From positions 43,562 through 107,561 of the forward strand of contig DBXM01000033.1 of assembly GCA_002309655.1 (NCBI GenBank): a stretch of 64,000 nt of DNA, given 5' to 3'. Both the position numbers and the translations under genes were made by a program. Below the pieces are notes generated by a model. It had not been told where the DNA came from. It saw only the letters and a program-made list of their open reading frames with translations, and searched no databases. The stretch comes from Mageeibacillus sp. UBA1212. GTDB lineage: Bacteria; Bacillota; Clostridia; UBA1212. This document shows, one piece after another, positions 49,760 through 60,200 of this stretch (its first letter is position 1; each line of letters opens with the position of its first letter).

Positions 49760-50737
49760 ATGGAACAGGTAAAAATAAACGAACTCATCGCGGGCGGCCC
49801 CGCAAATCTGTATTTGATGATAGAAAGCATATCAGTCAAGCAGAAAAAATCCGGCGACAAGTATCTGAATTTCGTTCTTAAGGACAGATCCGGAAAAATT
49901 TCCGCCAACTACTGGTCGCCTTCACGCGCCGAGCTGGGAGCTTTCGCGGCGAACGATATAGTCTTTGTCGAATCCGAAACAGAGTCATACCAGGAAAAGA
50001 TCCAGCTCAACATCAGGAAGATCAGGAAGGTGCAGGAAAGCGACGGAGTAGGGCTTTCGGACTTCATCAAGTCAAGCCCGAAGAGCGGCGAGGAGATGTA
50101 CCGCGAAGTAATTGCGTATATCGAAAAATACGTCGATAACGACGACCTGAAAAAGCTAACGCTGACGGTTTACGAAGACTACAAAGAGAAGCTTCTCACC
50201 TGGCCGGCAGCGATTTCGTTCCACCACGCGGAGATTGGCGGACTGCTCAGACACACCATAGGGGTGATGCGCGGCTGCTTTTATATGTACCAGGCGTACA
50301 GATTCCTCAACAAGGACCTGTTGCTCTGCGGCGCGGCGCTTCACGACATCGGAAAGCTGTACGAATACGTCCAGAACGACAACGGCCTTCTCAAGGAGAT
50401 GACAGTCGACGGCGCTCTGGTGTCGCATATAATTCGGGGCGCGATGATAATCGAGGACTACGGAAAGAGACTCGGCACCGACCCTGAAGTCATGGTTCTC
50501 CTTACGCATATGATTCTGTCGCACCACGGCAAGCCGGAGTTCGGCAGCTCCGTTACTCCCAGGATTCCCGAGGCGTTTATTCTCCACGAGATGGACGACA
50601 TAGACGCGAAGGTTTACGAGATGGAGGACGCGCTGGCGAAAGTGAAAGAGGGAACGCTCACCGAAAGGCAGCGCGCCTTCGACGACGCCAGACTCTACAG
50701 AAGTCCGATGCTCACAGTCGGCGAGGATTTTCTTTGA
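49760..50737 (+). CDS. YhaM-type 3'-5' exoribonuclease (OB-fold plus HD domain)
   Basis: 325 aa, close to the 314 aa of B. subtilis YhaM. An OB-fold nucleic-acid-binding domain (about 1-90; YLMIESISVKQKKSGDKYLN, ISANYWSPSRAEL) precedes an HD phosphohydrolase domain with HHAEIGGLLRHT, ALHDIGKLYEY and LTHMILSHHGKPEFG, whose His/Asp residues bind the metals. Trims RNA (and DNA) 3' ends with low processivity in the cytosol. CGGGAGAG lies before the ATG. It lies upstream of addB with a 52-base gap containing only a small hairpin. Confidence 0.9.
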   Translation: MEQVKINELIAGGPANLYLMIESISVKQKKSGDKYLNFVLKDRSGKISANYWSPSRAELGAFAANDIVFVESETESYQEKIQLNIRKIRKVQESDGVGLSDFIKSSPKSGEEMYREVIAYIEKYVDNDDLKKLTLTVYEDYKEKLLTWPAAISFHHAEIGGLLRHTIGVMRGCFYMYQAYRFLNKDLLLCGAALHDIGKLYEYVQNDNGLLKEMTVDGALVSHIIRGAMIIEDYGKRLGTDPEVMVLLTHMILSHHGKPEFGSSVTPRIPEAFILHEMDDIDAKVYEMEDALAKVKEGTLTERQRAFDDARLYRSPMLTVGEDFL

Positions 50738-50789
50738 TTTGGTTTAAGCCGGCCGCAATTTAACGTGCGGCCTCAGGAAAGCGCTAAAA

Positions 50790-53700
50790 ATGGGTAAAAT
50801 CACGATATACACCGGGCCTGCGGGCTGCGGAAAGACATATAACGCGATAAAAGAATTCCTGGCGTCTGCCTCGAAGGGTGACGTTCTGTTTCCCGAAAGG
50901 CATTCTTTTCTGATCGTTCCCGAACAGCTGACCGTCGAGATCGAAAACAAGCTTCTGGCTTCCGCGGAAACAGGCGGACTAATCGCCTCCGAAGTTATCA
51001 GCTTCAACAGGCTTATCTATAAAATCCTGAGCGACAGCAACAGGAGAACAGGAATTCCGCTGACGCCTTCGATGAGGGCAATGATTCTCGTAAAAGTTCT
51101 GAAAAACAACGAAAAGAAGCTGAAATATTTCAAAAGTACGCAGGAAAAGCCGTTTGCGGTCGCGAAACTCGGATCAACCATTACCGAACTCGAGAAGTAT
51201 CTTGTCGACTCTTCAACGCTGGAAAACGCCGCCGCGGATTACGAACAGACTCACGCAGAGGACAAAATGACTGCAGACAAACTCCGCGACATCGCTCTGA
51301 TCAAAAAGGCGTTCACGGATGAGCTGACCGGGAAATACGCGGACGCGCAGCTTCTGGCCGGCGAGGCGATTGAGCTGATAAAGAGCGGCAAAACCTGCGT
51401 CACCGGCAGCAACGTGTTCGTTGACAGTTTCAGCGGCTTTACAAAGGTGGAGCTTGAGATATTAAAAGAAATCTCTCTTCAATGCAGCTGTATGTCAATT
51501 TACTGCTTCGAACCGGACTACGAGTCGTCATTTTTCGGCTGTCCGAAGGAGACAATCAGAACGCTTAAGGACACGCTTGAATCATCCGGGAACGTTTTCG
51601 AGAAAGTCAGTCTCGTTAACAACGCTTCTGGTATTTCCAGATTTTCCAACTCGGACGAACTTTACCACCTCAGCAAAAACTACGGAAAGATCGCGCCCAA
51701 AAACGCAACCCTTCTCAAAAACAAAGACAAACCGCACGACATCATATTCGCGGCGGAGGGTGAATTCTACCACGAACTTGAGGCTGCCGCGAACTATATT
51801 AATTCTCTTGTCTCGAGCGGAAAATACGGCTGGTCGGATATAGCGGTTGCGATTCCTTCGCTCGACACGAAGCAGTACCTTGCAGACGCGGTTTTCAAGG
51901 GCAGGAACATTCCCACGTTTATCGACGCCAGACTCGAAAGGTCGGGGCATCCGGTCATCAGACTCGCTGACGCCTTCCTGAGAATCTGTGCCGGCGAACT
52001 CAACAAAAACACTCTTACGGCGCTTATCAGAACCGGGCTTGTCGCGTGCGACGGCGTGGCAATAGCAAGAGACGACGCGGACGTTCTCGAAAACGCTTTT
52101 ATGGCCGCAAACGTTCGCTCCCAAAAGAGCTTTATAAAATGCGTAGAAAGGCTTTCGAAGAAGTACGAAAACGCCAAAGAAAAGCCTTCGCACGTTTCCG
52201 CCGCCGAAAAACTGCTTGATCTGTTCTGCAACGACAGCGACGGGATTTTAATCAAGGCGAAACAGGCAGATACGGTCGGAGACGCGCTAAATCTGTTCCT
52301 GGATTTTGCGGCAGGGGTGGGGCTTGACGAGAACTTCTCGCAGCTTTCGAAGCTTGATAAAGGCGGCGACCCGGAGCTTGTGAGGACCTGGAACGTTTTC
52401 GTCGACATTATCGATGAGTGCCGACTTGCAATCGGAGACATATCCAAGGGCAGGAATGCTTTGTTTACGTTCACTGACGACGCGCTGATGGCGGCGGTCT
52501 CCTGTTTCCTGGTGGGATCGATTCCTTCATTCGCGGACTGCGTGCAGGTGGGCGACATCGACCGCTCGCTTTATCTCGACAAGAAGGTCATCATGATTCT
52601 CGGCGCGAACGAGGGCTGCTTCCCGGCCGAACCGCCCGACGACAGCTTTCTGGGCGATACCGAGCGCGAGGCGATCAAGAATGTCGGCGGACGAACCTCG
52701 TACAACTCTCTGGAGCGGACGCTGCTGATGCAGTTTAACGTCTACTCTAAAATTCTCGCCGCAAGCGAAAAGCTCTACATCAGCTATTCACTTACCGACG
52801 AAAAAGGGAACGAGGTCACCCGCGCCGCGGCGCTTGACTCGATTGAGCGGCTTTTCGAAGAAACCGGGCGGACGGAGAGGCTCGTATTGCTTGATAAAGA
52901 AACTGAAGACGATCCGCTTGATCAGGCGAAGAACGTTGCCCTCGATCCGGAACTGGTCAAAAGTCTTCTGCATATCAAGGATTCGTTCAGGACCGGCGTA
53001 ACTTCGCTTGACACGTACCGCGAGTGTCCGTACAAGTATTTTCTTGAAAAGATCGCAGCCCTCAAAGAGCGTGAAGACGGTTCGGTTCAGTATAATACGC
53101 TCGGATCATTCATGCACAAAATATTCGAAACAGCCGTAAAAACCGCCGTTTCAAAGCAAGCGGATTTCCGGAATTTGAAACTCGAAGACTGGAACGGCTA
53201 CGTCGAGGACGCGGTCAAGACGGTCGTGAACGACTCCGACGTTGCCGACATCGCATTTCTTGCCGAAATCTCGAACAAAAATAAGTTTTATACCGGCAGA
53301 GCCAAAATCAGCAGCGCCCATGAGCTGCGGCATATGTCCGGAAAAATCGAGGATGGCTTCAATTCTGCCGACGCGGAACTCAGTTACGGATTTGATGAAG
53401 TTCTTCCTTCGCTTGACATAACCGTAAACGGGACGGCGGTCACGTTGAGACTGGTCGGTTCAATCGACAGAGTAGATATCAAACAAACTGAAGACGGAAA
53501 GGCGGCAGTCGCTCTGATAGATTATAAAAGCGGCTCCAACTCCTCCGATCCCACAATGGGAAAGTTGCAGCTTCCTATATACTTCAAAGCGCTCGAAAAC
53601 GGTATCGAACATTTCAAGAAAAAGCACAACCTTTCCGATGTCGAAATCGTAAAATTGGCGTATTACTACTACAGCGGCGATACATATAAATCCGGCAGAC

Positions 53701-53978
53701 AGTCTCACACCGAATACCCTGTAGACCCCTCAGTACTTTCAGTGGACACGCTGAAGAAAAAGGCTGACAAAAATGAACAAGGATTCGCGTCATTAGAAGA
53801 GTATGCGGAAAAAGGCCTTGAAATAGCGGCAGAAACCGCCGGAAAACTCACCGGAGGAGAATTCACGCCTGATTACTCGTGCAGTTCATGCAAATATTGC
53901 AATTACAGTTTTATGTGCGGCCGGAGGTATTCGAAGCAGGCCGAACAGAGCGCGGAAGACAATCAGAATGGAGATTAG
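50790..53978 (+). CDS. addB: ATP-dependent helicase/nuclease subunit AddB
   Basis: 1062 aa, slightly shorter than the 1166-aa B. subtilis protein. Walker A GPAGCGKT at residues 9-16 is the AddB ATP-binding loop. The C-terminal RecB-like nuclease domain contains VALIDYKSGS (motif with catalytic Asp and Lys). Iron-sulfur ligands by pattern are an early Cys in TYRECPYKYFLEK and the trio C-KY-C-NYSFM-C near the end, as in AddB. Works with AddA to resect double-strand breaks. Unusually, addA is not adjacent: the next gene (overlapping by 11 bases) is the CCA-enzyme/phosphoglucomutase frame. Confidence 0.93.
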   Translation: MGKITIYTGPAGCGKTYNAIKEFLASASKGDVLFPERHSFLIVPEQLTVEIENKLLASAETGGLIASEVISFNRLIYKILSDSNRRTGIPLTPSMRAMILVKVLKNNEKKLKYFKSTQEKPFAVAKLGSTITELEKYLVDSSTLENAAADYEQTHAEDKMTADKLRDIALIKKAFTDELTGKYADAQLLAGEAIELIKSGKTCVTGSNVFVDSFSGFTKVELEILKEISLQCSCMSIYCFEPDYESSFFGCPKETIRTLKDTLESSGNVFEKVSLVNNASGISRFSNSDELYHLSKNYGKIAPKNATLLKNKDKPHDIIFAAEGEFYHELEAAANYINSLVSSGKYGWSDIAVAIPSLDTKQYLADAVFKGRNIPTFIDARLERSGHPVIRLADAFLRICAGELNKNTLTALIRTGLVACDGVAIARDDADVLENAFMAANVRSQKSFIKCVERLSKKYENAKEKPSHVSAAEKLLDLFCNDSDGILIKAKQADTVGDALNLFLDFAAGVGLDENFSQLSKLDKGGDPELVRTWNVFVDIIDECRLAIGDISKGRNALFTFTDDALMAAVSCFLVGSIPSFADCVQVGDIDRSLYLDKKVIMILGANEGCFPAEPPDDSFLGDTEREAIKNVGGRTSYNSLERTLLMQFNVYSKILAASEKLYISYSLTDEKGNEVTRAAALDSIERLFEETGRTERLVLLDKETEDDPLDQAKNVALDPELVKSLLHIKDSFRTGVTSLDTYRECPYKYFLEKIAALKEREDGSVQYNTLGSFMHKIFETAVKTAVSKQADFRNLKLEDWNGYVEDAVKTVVNDSDVADIAFLAEISNKNKFYTGRAKISSAHELRHMSGKIEDGFNSADAELSYGFDEVLPSLDITVNGTAVTLRLVGSIDRVDIKQTEDGKAAVALIDYKSGSNSSDPTMGKLQLPIYFKALENGIEHFKKKHNLSDVEIVKLAYYYYSGDTYKSGRQSHTEYPVDPSVLSVDTLKKKADKNEQGFASLEEYAEKGLEIAAETAGKLTGGEFTPDYSCSSCKYCNYSFMCGRRYSKQAEQSAEDNQNGD

Positions 53979-56900
53979 AAAAATCGACGAAAAGAACATT
54001 CCCGGTTACGTGACTGACGTTCTGGACAGGCTTGAGAAGAACGGGCACGAGGCGTATATCGTCGGCGGGTGCGTGAGAGATCTTCTGCTCGGAAGAGTTC
54101 CGAAAGATTTCGACGTCACGACTTCCGCGACCACGGATGAGATGGGGAAGGCGTTCGAAGGGATGAAGGTCATTCCCACTGGTGTCAAGCACGGCACAGT
54201 CACTGTGATGTCGGACGGGAACGGTATCGAGGTCACGACGTACAGAACCGACGGCGAATACAGCGACCACAGGCATCCCGACGGCGTCGTTTACACTTCC
54301 GATCTGGCAGAGGATCTTTCGCGGCGCGATTTCACAATCAACGCGATGGCGTTCTCGCCGAAAAGAGGGCTTGTCGACAACCACGGCGGCATCGACGACC
54401 TTAAGGCGGGACTTATACGATGTGTGGGCGACCCGTTTAAGAGATTCGAAGAGGACGCTTTGAGGATAATGCGCGCGATCAGGTTCTCGGCCGTCTACGG
54501 TTTCGAGATCGAGGAACGCACACTGGAGGCCCTGGTGGCGAAAAGTCCGGACCTTAAATACGTCTCCTGCGAAAGGATCTACTCGGAGCTGTGCATGTTC
54601 CTGTCGGTTGAAAACACCGACAAAATGAAGGAGCTCATGCTCGGGCCGGCGCGCGAAGTCATTTTTAACGTTATTCCCGAGCTGAGAAGGGCGTCAGAGA
54701 CCGCGCAGATAAACCGGTTCCACCTTTTCGACGTATACACCCATTCTGTCATCGCGCTGGCGTCTTCACCGCCCGACACGGGGCTTCGACTTACGATGCT
54801 TCTTCACGATGTCGCCAAGCCGCAAACCGTTACTTACGACAAGAAAGGCTTCACGCACTTCAAGAATCATGCCGAAACCGGAAGCGTGATCAGCGAAGAG
54901 ATCTTGAAGAGGCTGCGTGCGCCGAATGCTACAGTGAGACGCGTCACCACGTTGATTAAATACCACGAATTTTTCAAAGATGTGTCAGTGAAGGAGGAGC
55001 GCTATCAGGCGGCGGCAGGAAAAATACTGAGAGCTGTCGGCCCGGAACTTGCTGAAGACCTCGTTTACGTTATGCGCGCCGACATCAACGGGAAGAGCAA
55101 CTACGCGCTCACGGTGAACCTCGCTACAATTGACAATTTACAGAGCGCAATCTATAATTACAAACGGTCCGGAAGACCGTACAGTCTCTCCGGTCTTTGC
55201 GTTTCGGGCCGCGATCTCATCAGGAACGCCGGCATACCTTCGGGGAGGGAACTCGGCGCGGTCTTGGAGACGATTCTCGAGGAAATCATCGAAGGAACGC
55301 TCGAAAACGACAGAAAAGCGATAATCGCGCGCGCAAGGCAGATTTACAATTCACATAGTAAGCAAACCGTCGTTGACGGTACCAAATTGGAAAAACCGAA
55401 AGGACATCCGGAAATGAACGAAGAGAGAGTTAAAAAGCAGTATTCGGTCTGGTCTTCAAGCAGATATTTCGACGCTGCGACAAGGAAGGAACTTAAGGCG
55501 GTCAAGGACGAGAGCGAAATCTACGACAGGTTCTACAAAGACCTGGAGTTCGGCACGGCGGGCCTTCGAGGCGTCATGGGTGCCGGTACCAACAGGATGA
55601 ACATATTCGTGGTCAGGCGCGCAAGCACCGGCGTTGCGGACTGGATCTGTTCACGCGGAGAGGAATACAAAAAGCGCGGCGTTGCGGTCTCCTACGACAC
55701 GAGAAACAATTCGTTTGTTTTCGCGAAGGAGGCGGCGGCGGTATTCGCCTCCAAAGGCATCAAAACCTACATATTCAAGGAGACCGCGCCGGTTCCGGTC
55801 CTTTCGTTCACGGTCTGGTCGCAGAACCTGGCAGCCGGCGTCATGATCACCGCCAGCCACAACCCGAAGGAGTACAACGGATACAAGGTCTACTGCGAAG
55901 GCGGCGTCCAGATTGCGCCGGAAATGGCTGACGTTATCACCGCGAAAATCGAGTCGTACTCGGACTTCACGAAGCTTCCCGTTCCGGATTACGAGGCGCT
56001 CAAAAAGACGAGAATGCTCTCGTACGTAAGCGAGAAGGTCATTCGTGCATACTACGACAGAATCAACGCTCTCGCCGCATACAGAGAGATCAACGAAAAG
56101 TACGCTGACGAGCTCACCACGGTTTATTCACCGCTTCACGGCGCGGGCGCGAAATACGTCGCAAAAGCGTTCAAAAACGCCGGCCTCGGCAAGAATTTCT
56201 ACATAGTCAAAGAGCAGGAAAAGCCGGACGGGAACTTCCCGACGGTTCCGGTTCCGAACCCCGAAAATATCGCGGCTTTTACTCTTGCGCTCAAGCTTGC
56301 TGAGGAGAAGAACGCGGACGTCGTCATTGCCACCGACCCGGATTCGGACAGAATGGGCGCGTTCGTGAAGACGAAAGAAGGCGGCTACGTCAACCTCACC
56401 GGCAACAGAATCGGCTGCCTGTTCATCAACTATCTCACTGAGCTTCGTAAGTCGCTCGGGCTTTTAAAGGACGACTCCTTCGCGGTTTCCACGATAGTTT
56501 CCACCGACCTGGCGGGCGAGATCTGCAAGGCCCGCGGAATCAAATTCAAGAGCGTGCTCACAGGCTTCAAGTATATAGGCGACCTGATTACCGAGGAGAA
56601 CAAGGACAGCTTTATTCTGGGGTTTGAGGAGAGCTACGGCTTCCTGACCGAGGGGTACGCGAGAGACAAGGACGGAGTTGCGGCGGCGCTGGTTTTCGCG
56701 GAGATGGCGCTTTACTACAAGCACAAGTACGGTCTGACGCTTGCGGAAGTTCTCGACGGCGTCTATAAAGAGTACGGCTACAGGCACGAGAGCGCGTTCT
56801 CGATCGACCTGCCGGGAGAGTCGGGAAGAGAGAAGATCAACAAGATCATGCGGTTCGCGCGCGAAAACGCCGAAACGTTCCCGGGAGGAGGCTACACCGT

Positions 56901-57162
56901 AAAATCCCTTATGGACGTCTTGAAAGGAACCGAAACCGTCTACAGGGCGGGAAGCGCCAAAACTCACAAGATCGATCTTCCCGAGTCTGACGTTCTCAAA
57001 TACAAGCTTTCAAACGGCTGGTTCGCAATAAGGCCTTCGGGAACAGAGCCCAAGATCAAGATCTACGTCGGAATCAAGGCGAAAACCCAGGCGAAAGCCG
57101 ACGCAGACGCAGACGCGCTCAAGAAATACCTTAAAGAAAAGATTCTGAAAATCATCGAATGA
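53968..57162 (+). CDS. fused CCA-adding enzyme and phosphoglucomutase/phosphomannomutase
   Basis: One open frame of 1064 aa. Residues 1-460: tRNA nucleotidyltransferase with IVGGCVRDLLLGRVPKDFDV (metal Asp pair in DFD), RRDFTINAM, ERIYSEL and an HD domain (LLHDVAKP); it repairs or adds the tRNA CCA end. Residues 483-1064: a complete 582-aa phosphohexomutase with FGTAGLRGVMGAG, the phosphoserine loop MITASHNPKEYNGYK, the metal loop ATDPDSDRMG and RPSGTEPKIKIY. The junction (462-482) is a short polar linker. An internal ATG (55414) with AAAGGA (55399-55404) could start a separate mutase. Adjacent TAG and TAA stops in another frame at 55356-55361 suggest a frameshift origin. Confidence 0.85.
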   Translation: MEIRKIDEKNIPGYVTDVLDRLEKNGHEAYIVGGCVRDLLLGRVPKDFDVTTSATTDEMGKAFEGMKVIPTGVKHGTVTVMSDGNGIEVTTYRTDGEYSDHRHPDGVVYTSDLAEDLSRRDFTINAMAFSPKRGLVDNHGGIDDLKAGLIRCVGDPFKRFEEDALRIMRAIRFSAVYGFEIEERTLEALVAKSPDLKYVSCERIYSELCMFLSVENTDKMKELMLGPAREVIFNVIPELRRASETAQINRFHLFDVYTHSVIALASSPPDTGLRLTMLLHDVAKPQTVTYDKKGFTHFKNHAETGSVISEEILKRLRAPNATVRRVTTLIKYHEFFKDVSVKEERYQAAAGKILRAVGPELAEDLVYVMRADINGKSNYALTVNLATIDNLQSAIYNYKRSGRPYSLSGLCVSGRDLIRNAGIPSGRELGAVLETILEEIIEGTLENDRKAIIARARQIYNSHSKQTVVDGTKLEKPKGHPEMNEERVKKQYSVWSSSRYFDAATRKELKAVKDESEIYDRFYKDLEFGTAGLRGVMGAGTNRMNIFVVRRASTGVADWICSRGEEYKKRGVAVSYDTRNNSFVFAKEAAAVFASKGIKTYIFKETAPVPVLSFTVWSQNLAAGVMITASHNPKEYNGYKVYCEGGVQIAPEMADVITAKIESYSDFTKLPVPDYEALKKTRMLSYVSEKVIRAYYDRINALAAYREINEKYADELTTVYSPLHGAGAKYVAKAFKNAGLGKNFYIVKEQEKPDGNFPTVPVPNPENIAAFTLALKLAEEKNADVVIATDPDSDRMGAFVKTKEGGYVNLTGNRIGCLFINYLTELRKSLGLLKDDSFAVSTIVSTDLAGEICKARGIKFKSVLTGFKYIGDLITEENKDSFILGFEESYGFLTEGYARDKDGVAAALVFAEMALYYKHKYGLTLAEVLDGVYKEYGYRHESAFSIDLPGESGREKINKIMRFARENAETFPGGGYTVKSLMDVLKGTETVYRAGSAKTHKIDLPESDVLKYKLSNGWFAIRPSGTEPKIKIYVGIKAKTQAKADADADALKKYLKEKILKIIE
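55399..55416 (+). promoter_or_regulatory. internal ribosome binding site and possible start for the mutase half
   Basis: AAAGGA (55399-55404), 9 bases before an in-frame ATG (55414). The protein from this ATG would be 582 aa, the normal size of a free-standing Gram-positive phosphoglucomutase. Confidence 0.5.
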
Positions 57163-57218
57163 TTGTGTATTAATTACTTGAGCCGCGCTTCATTACGCAC
57201 GACGAAAGGCGTTTAATA

Positions 57219-60200
57219 ATGGCAGGCAGTTTTGTTCATCTTCACGTCCATACCGAATACAGTCTTCTTGACGGCGCGTCGAGAATCGGTCCTCTGGTTA
57301 ACAGGGCGGCCGAACTCGGCATGACTTCGCTTGCCATCACCGACCACGGCGTGATGTACGGAGTCGTCGACTTTTACAACGCCTGTGTCGAAAAGGGGAT
57401 AAAACCCATAATCGGCTGCGAGGTCTACGTCGCGCCGCGTTCACGCTTCGACAAGCAGACAAAGGAAGACGCCGAGAACTACCACCTGATTCTTCTTGCG
57501 AAGGACTACAGCGGCTACCTGAATCTCATCAAGCTCGTCTCTGCCGGCTACACGGAAGGCTTCTACTACAAGCCCAGGATAGACCGCGAGCTCATCGAGA
57601 AGTACCACGAGGGGCTTATTTGTTCCTCCGCCTGCCTTGGTGGCGAGGTGCCGCAGCATCTGCTTCTCGGCGACTACATGGGCGCGAAGGAAACTGCGCT
57701 CTGGTATGACAGCGTTTTCGGCCGCGGCAACTACTACCTCGAGCTCCAGAACAACGGCATCGCCAACCAGCCCGAGGTCAACGTGGACCTTCTGAAGCTT
57801 TCCCGCGAGACCGGCATTCCGCTTATCGCAACGAACGACGTTCATTTTATAAACCGCGAGGATTCACTGACGCAGGATATGCTTCTGTGCATCCAGACGG
57901 GCAAGAAGCTCGCCGACACCGACAGGATGAGGTTCGAGACGGACCAGTTCTATCTGAGGTCGCCGGAAGAGATGAAAAAGCTGTTCGAGAGCGTTCCGGA
58001 GGCACTCGAAAATACCGTAAAAATAGCGGAAATGTGCAACGTCGAGTTGAAGTTCAAGAAGACGTCGATTCTGCCGCATTTCGAGATTCCCGAGGGGTAC
58101 ACTTCCGAGTCCTGGCTGAGAAAACTCTGCTACGACGGCGCGGCGGTTAGGTTCGGCGACACGCTTCCTGAAGAGGTGAAATCGAGGATTGAGTACGAGC
58201 TCTCGGTCATCTGCTCAATGGGTTACGCCGACTATTACCTGATCGTCTGGGACTTCATAAAATACGCGAAGGACCACGGAATCTATGTCGGACCCGGAAG
58301 AGGTTCCGGCGCCGCCAGTCTTGTCGCATACTGCCTGAAAATCACGAATATCAACTCGCTGAAGTACAACCTGGCGTTCGAGCGGTTCCTGAATCCGGAG
58401 CGTATCAGCATGCCGGACTTTGACGTGGACATTTCCGACAACCGCCGCAAGGAGGTCATCGACTACGTGGTCGGAAAGTACGGCGAGGAGTGCGTCGCGC
58501 AGATTATCACTTTCGGTACGATGGCCGCGAGAGCCGCGATAAGAGACGTCGGCAGGGTGATGGACATGCCTTACGCGGAAGTCGATTCGGTCGTGAAGCT
58601 TGTTCCCAATACCGTCAAAATCACAATTGACGCTGCGCTCGAGCAAAGTTCGGAACTTAGAGAGCGCTATAACAACGAAGAGAGAGTTAAAACTCTTATT
58701 GACAGAGCAAAGCAGCTGGAAGGAATGCCGAGAAATATTTCGACCCACGCAGCCGGAGTCGTGCTCACCAAAGACCCGGTCACTTCTTACGTTCCGGTTC
58801 AGACAAGCTCCGACTCGGTCATCACGATGTACGAGATGAAGAACCTTGAAAAGCTGGGGCTCCTCAAGGTAGATTTTCTCGGTCTCAGAACACTCACTGT
58901 TATCCAGGAAGCGATCGCGCTTATAAAAGAACAGAAGGGCGTTACGGTCGACTTCGACGGCATGGATATGTCAGACCCCGCGGTTTTCCGGGAGATTGCG
59001 CAAGGACACACTGAGGGCATTTTCCAGCTTGAAAGCAGCGGTATGACGAGCTTTATGATAAGCCTCGGTCCGGACTGTCTTGAGGATATCATAGCGGGAA
59101 TTTCTCTCTACCGGCCGGGTCCGATGGACCAGATTCCGACCTATATCGAGAATAAAAAACACCCGGAAAACATCAAATATGACCATCCGCTGCTGGAGCC
59201 CATTCTGAACGTCACATACGGTTGCATGGTCTACCAGGAGCAGGTTATGCAGATCGTCCGCGACCTGGCCGGTTACACAATGGGCAGGTCCGACCTCGTT
59301 CGTCGCGCGATGGCGAAAAAGAAACATGACGTAATGGTCATGGAGCGTGAAAACTTCATCGCCGGCGCCTCTGAAAAGGGCGTTTCGCCGGAAATTGCAA
59401 ACCACATTTTTGACAAGATGATGGACTTCGCCAGCTACGCCTTCAACAAAGCGCACGCCGCAAGTTACGCAGTCGTTGCTTATGAAACTGCCTATCTTAA
59501 GGTCTACCATCCGGTGGAGCTGATGTGCGCCACCCTCAACAGCCTTATAACAAAAAGCGACGAAGTTTCCAAATATATTGCCGTGACAAAGAAGCTCGGC
59601 ATCAAAATGCTGCCGCCCGACGTCAATGAGAGTTCCACGTATTTTACAGTCGTGAACGGCGCGATCAGATACGGCTTGGCTGCGCTCAAGAACGTCGGCG
59701 AAAAGGCTGTTCTTTCACTGGTTGAAGAGCGCAAACGCGGAGGCGCGTTCAAGAACTTCTACGACTTCGCGAAGCGCATGAACGCGATGGACATCAACAG
59801 AAGAGCGGTCGACTCGTTTATAAAAGCGGGCGCTTTCGACAGCTTCGGCAGAAACAGGAACGTTCTTCTCAAGTCGTACGACATCATTCTCGACAGCGTC
59901 GCGAACGAGGCCAAAAACACCGCGCTCGGCCAGTTCTCGCTTTTCGATCTCGACGAGGAAGTTTCCGGTGCGGACGACTACGACGGTTATCCTGATCTTC
60001 CCGAACTTCCGAAAAAGGATATTCTTGCGTTCGAAAAAGAGGTCTCGGGCGTATACATCAGCGGGCATCCTCTTGAGTCGCTGAATGATTTTATCGACAA
60101 AAACGTAAACGTGACCTCTGATATGCTGCGCGCCGACGCGTCTTCGGACGAAGTGCCGGAGGCGACCGGAGATTTGGTTTCGGGAATAACGAAAGCAGCC

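Noticed and set aside
50751..50772. GGCCGCA/TGCGGCC hairpin between the YhaM-type gene and addB as a terminator
   Set aside because: No T run on either strand. It may affect RNA stability, but nothing supports termination.
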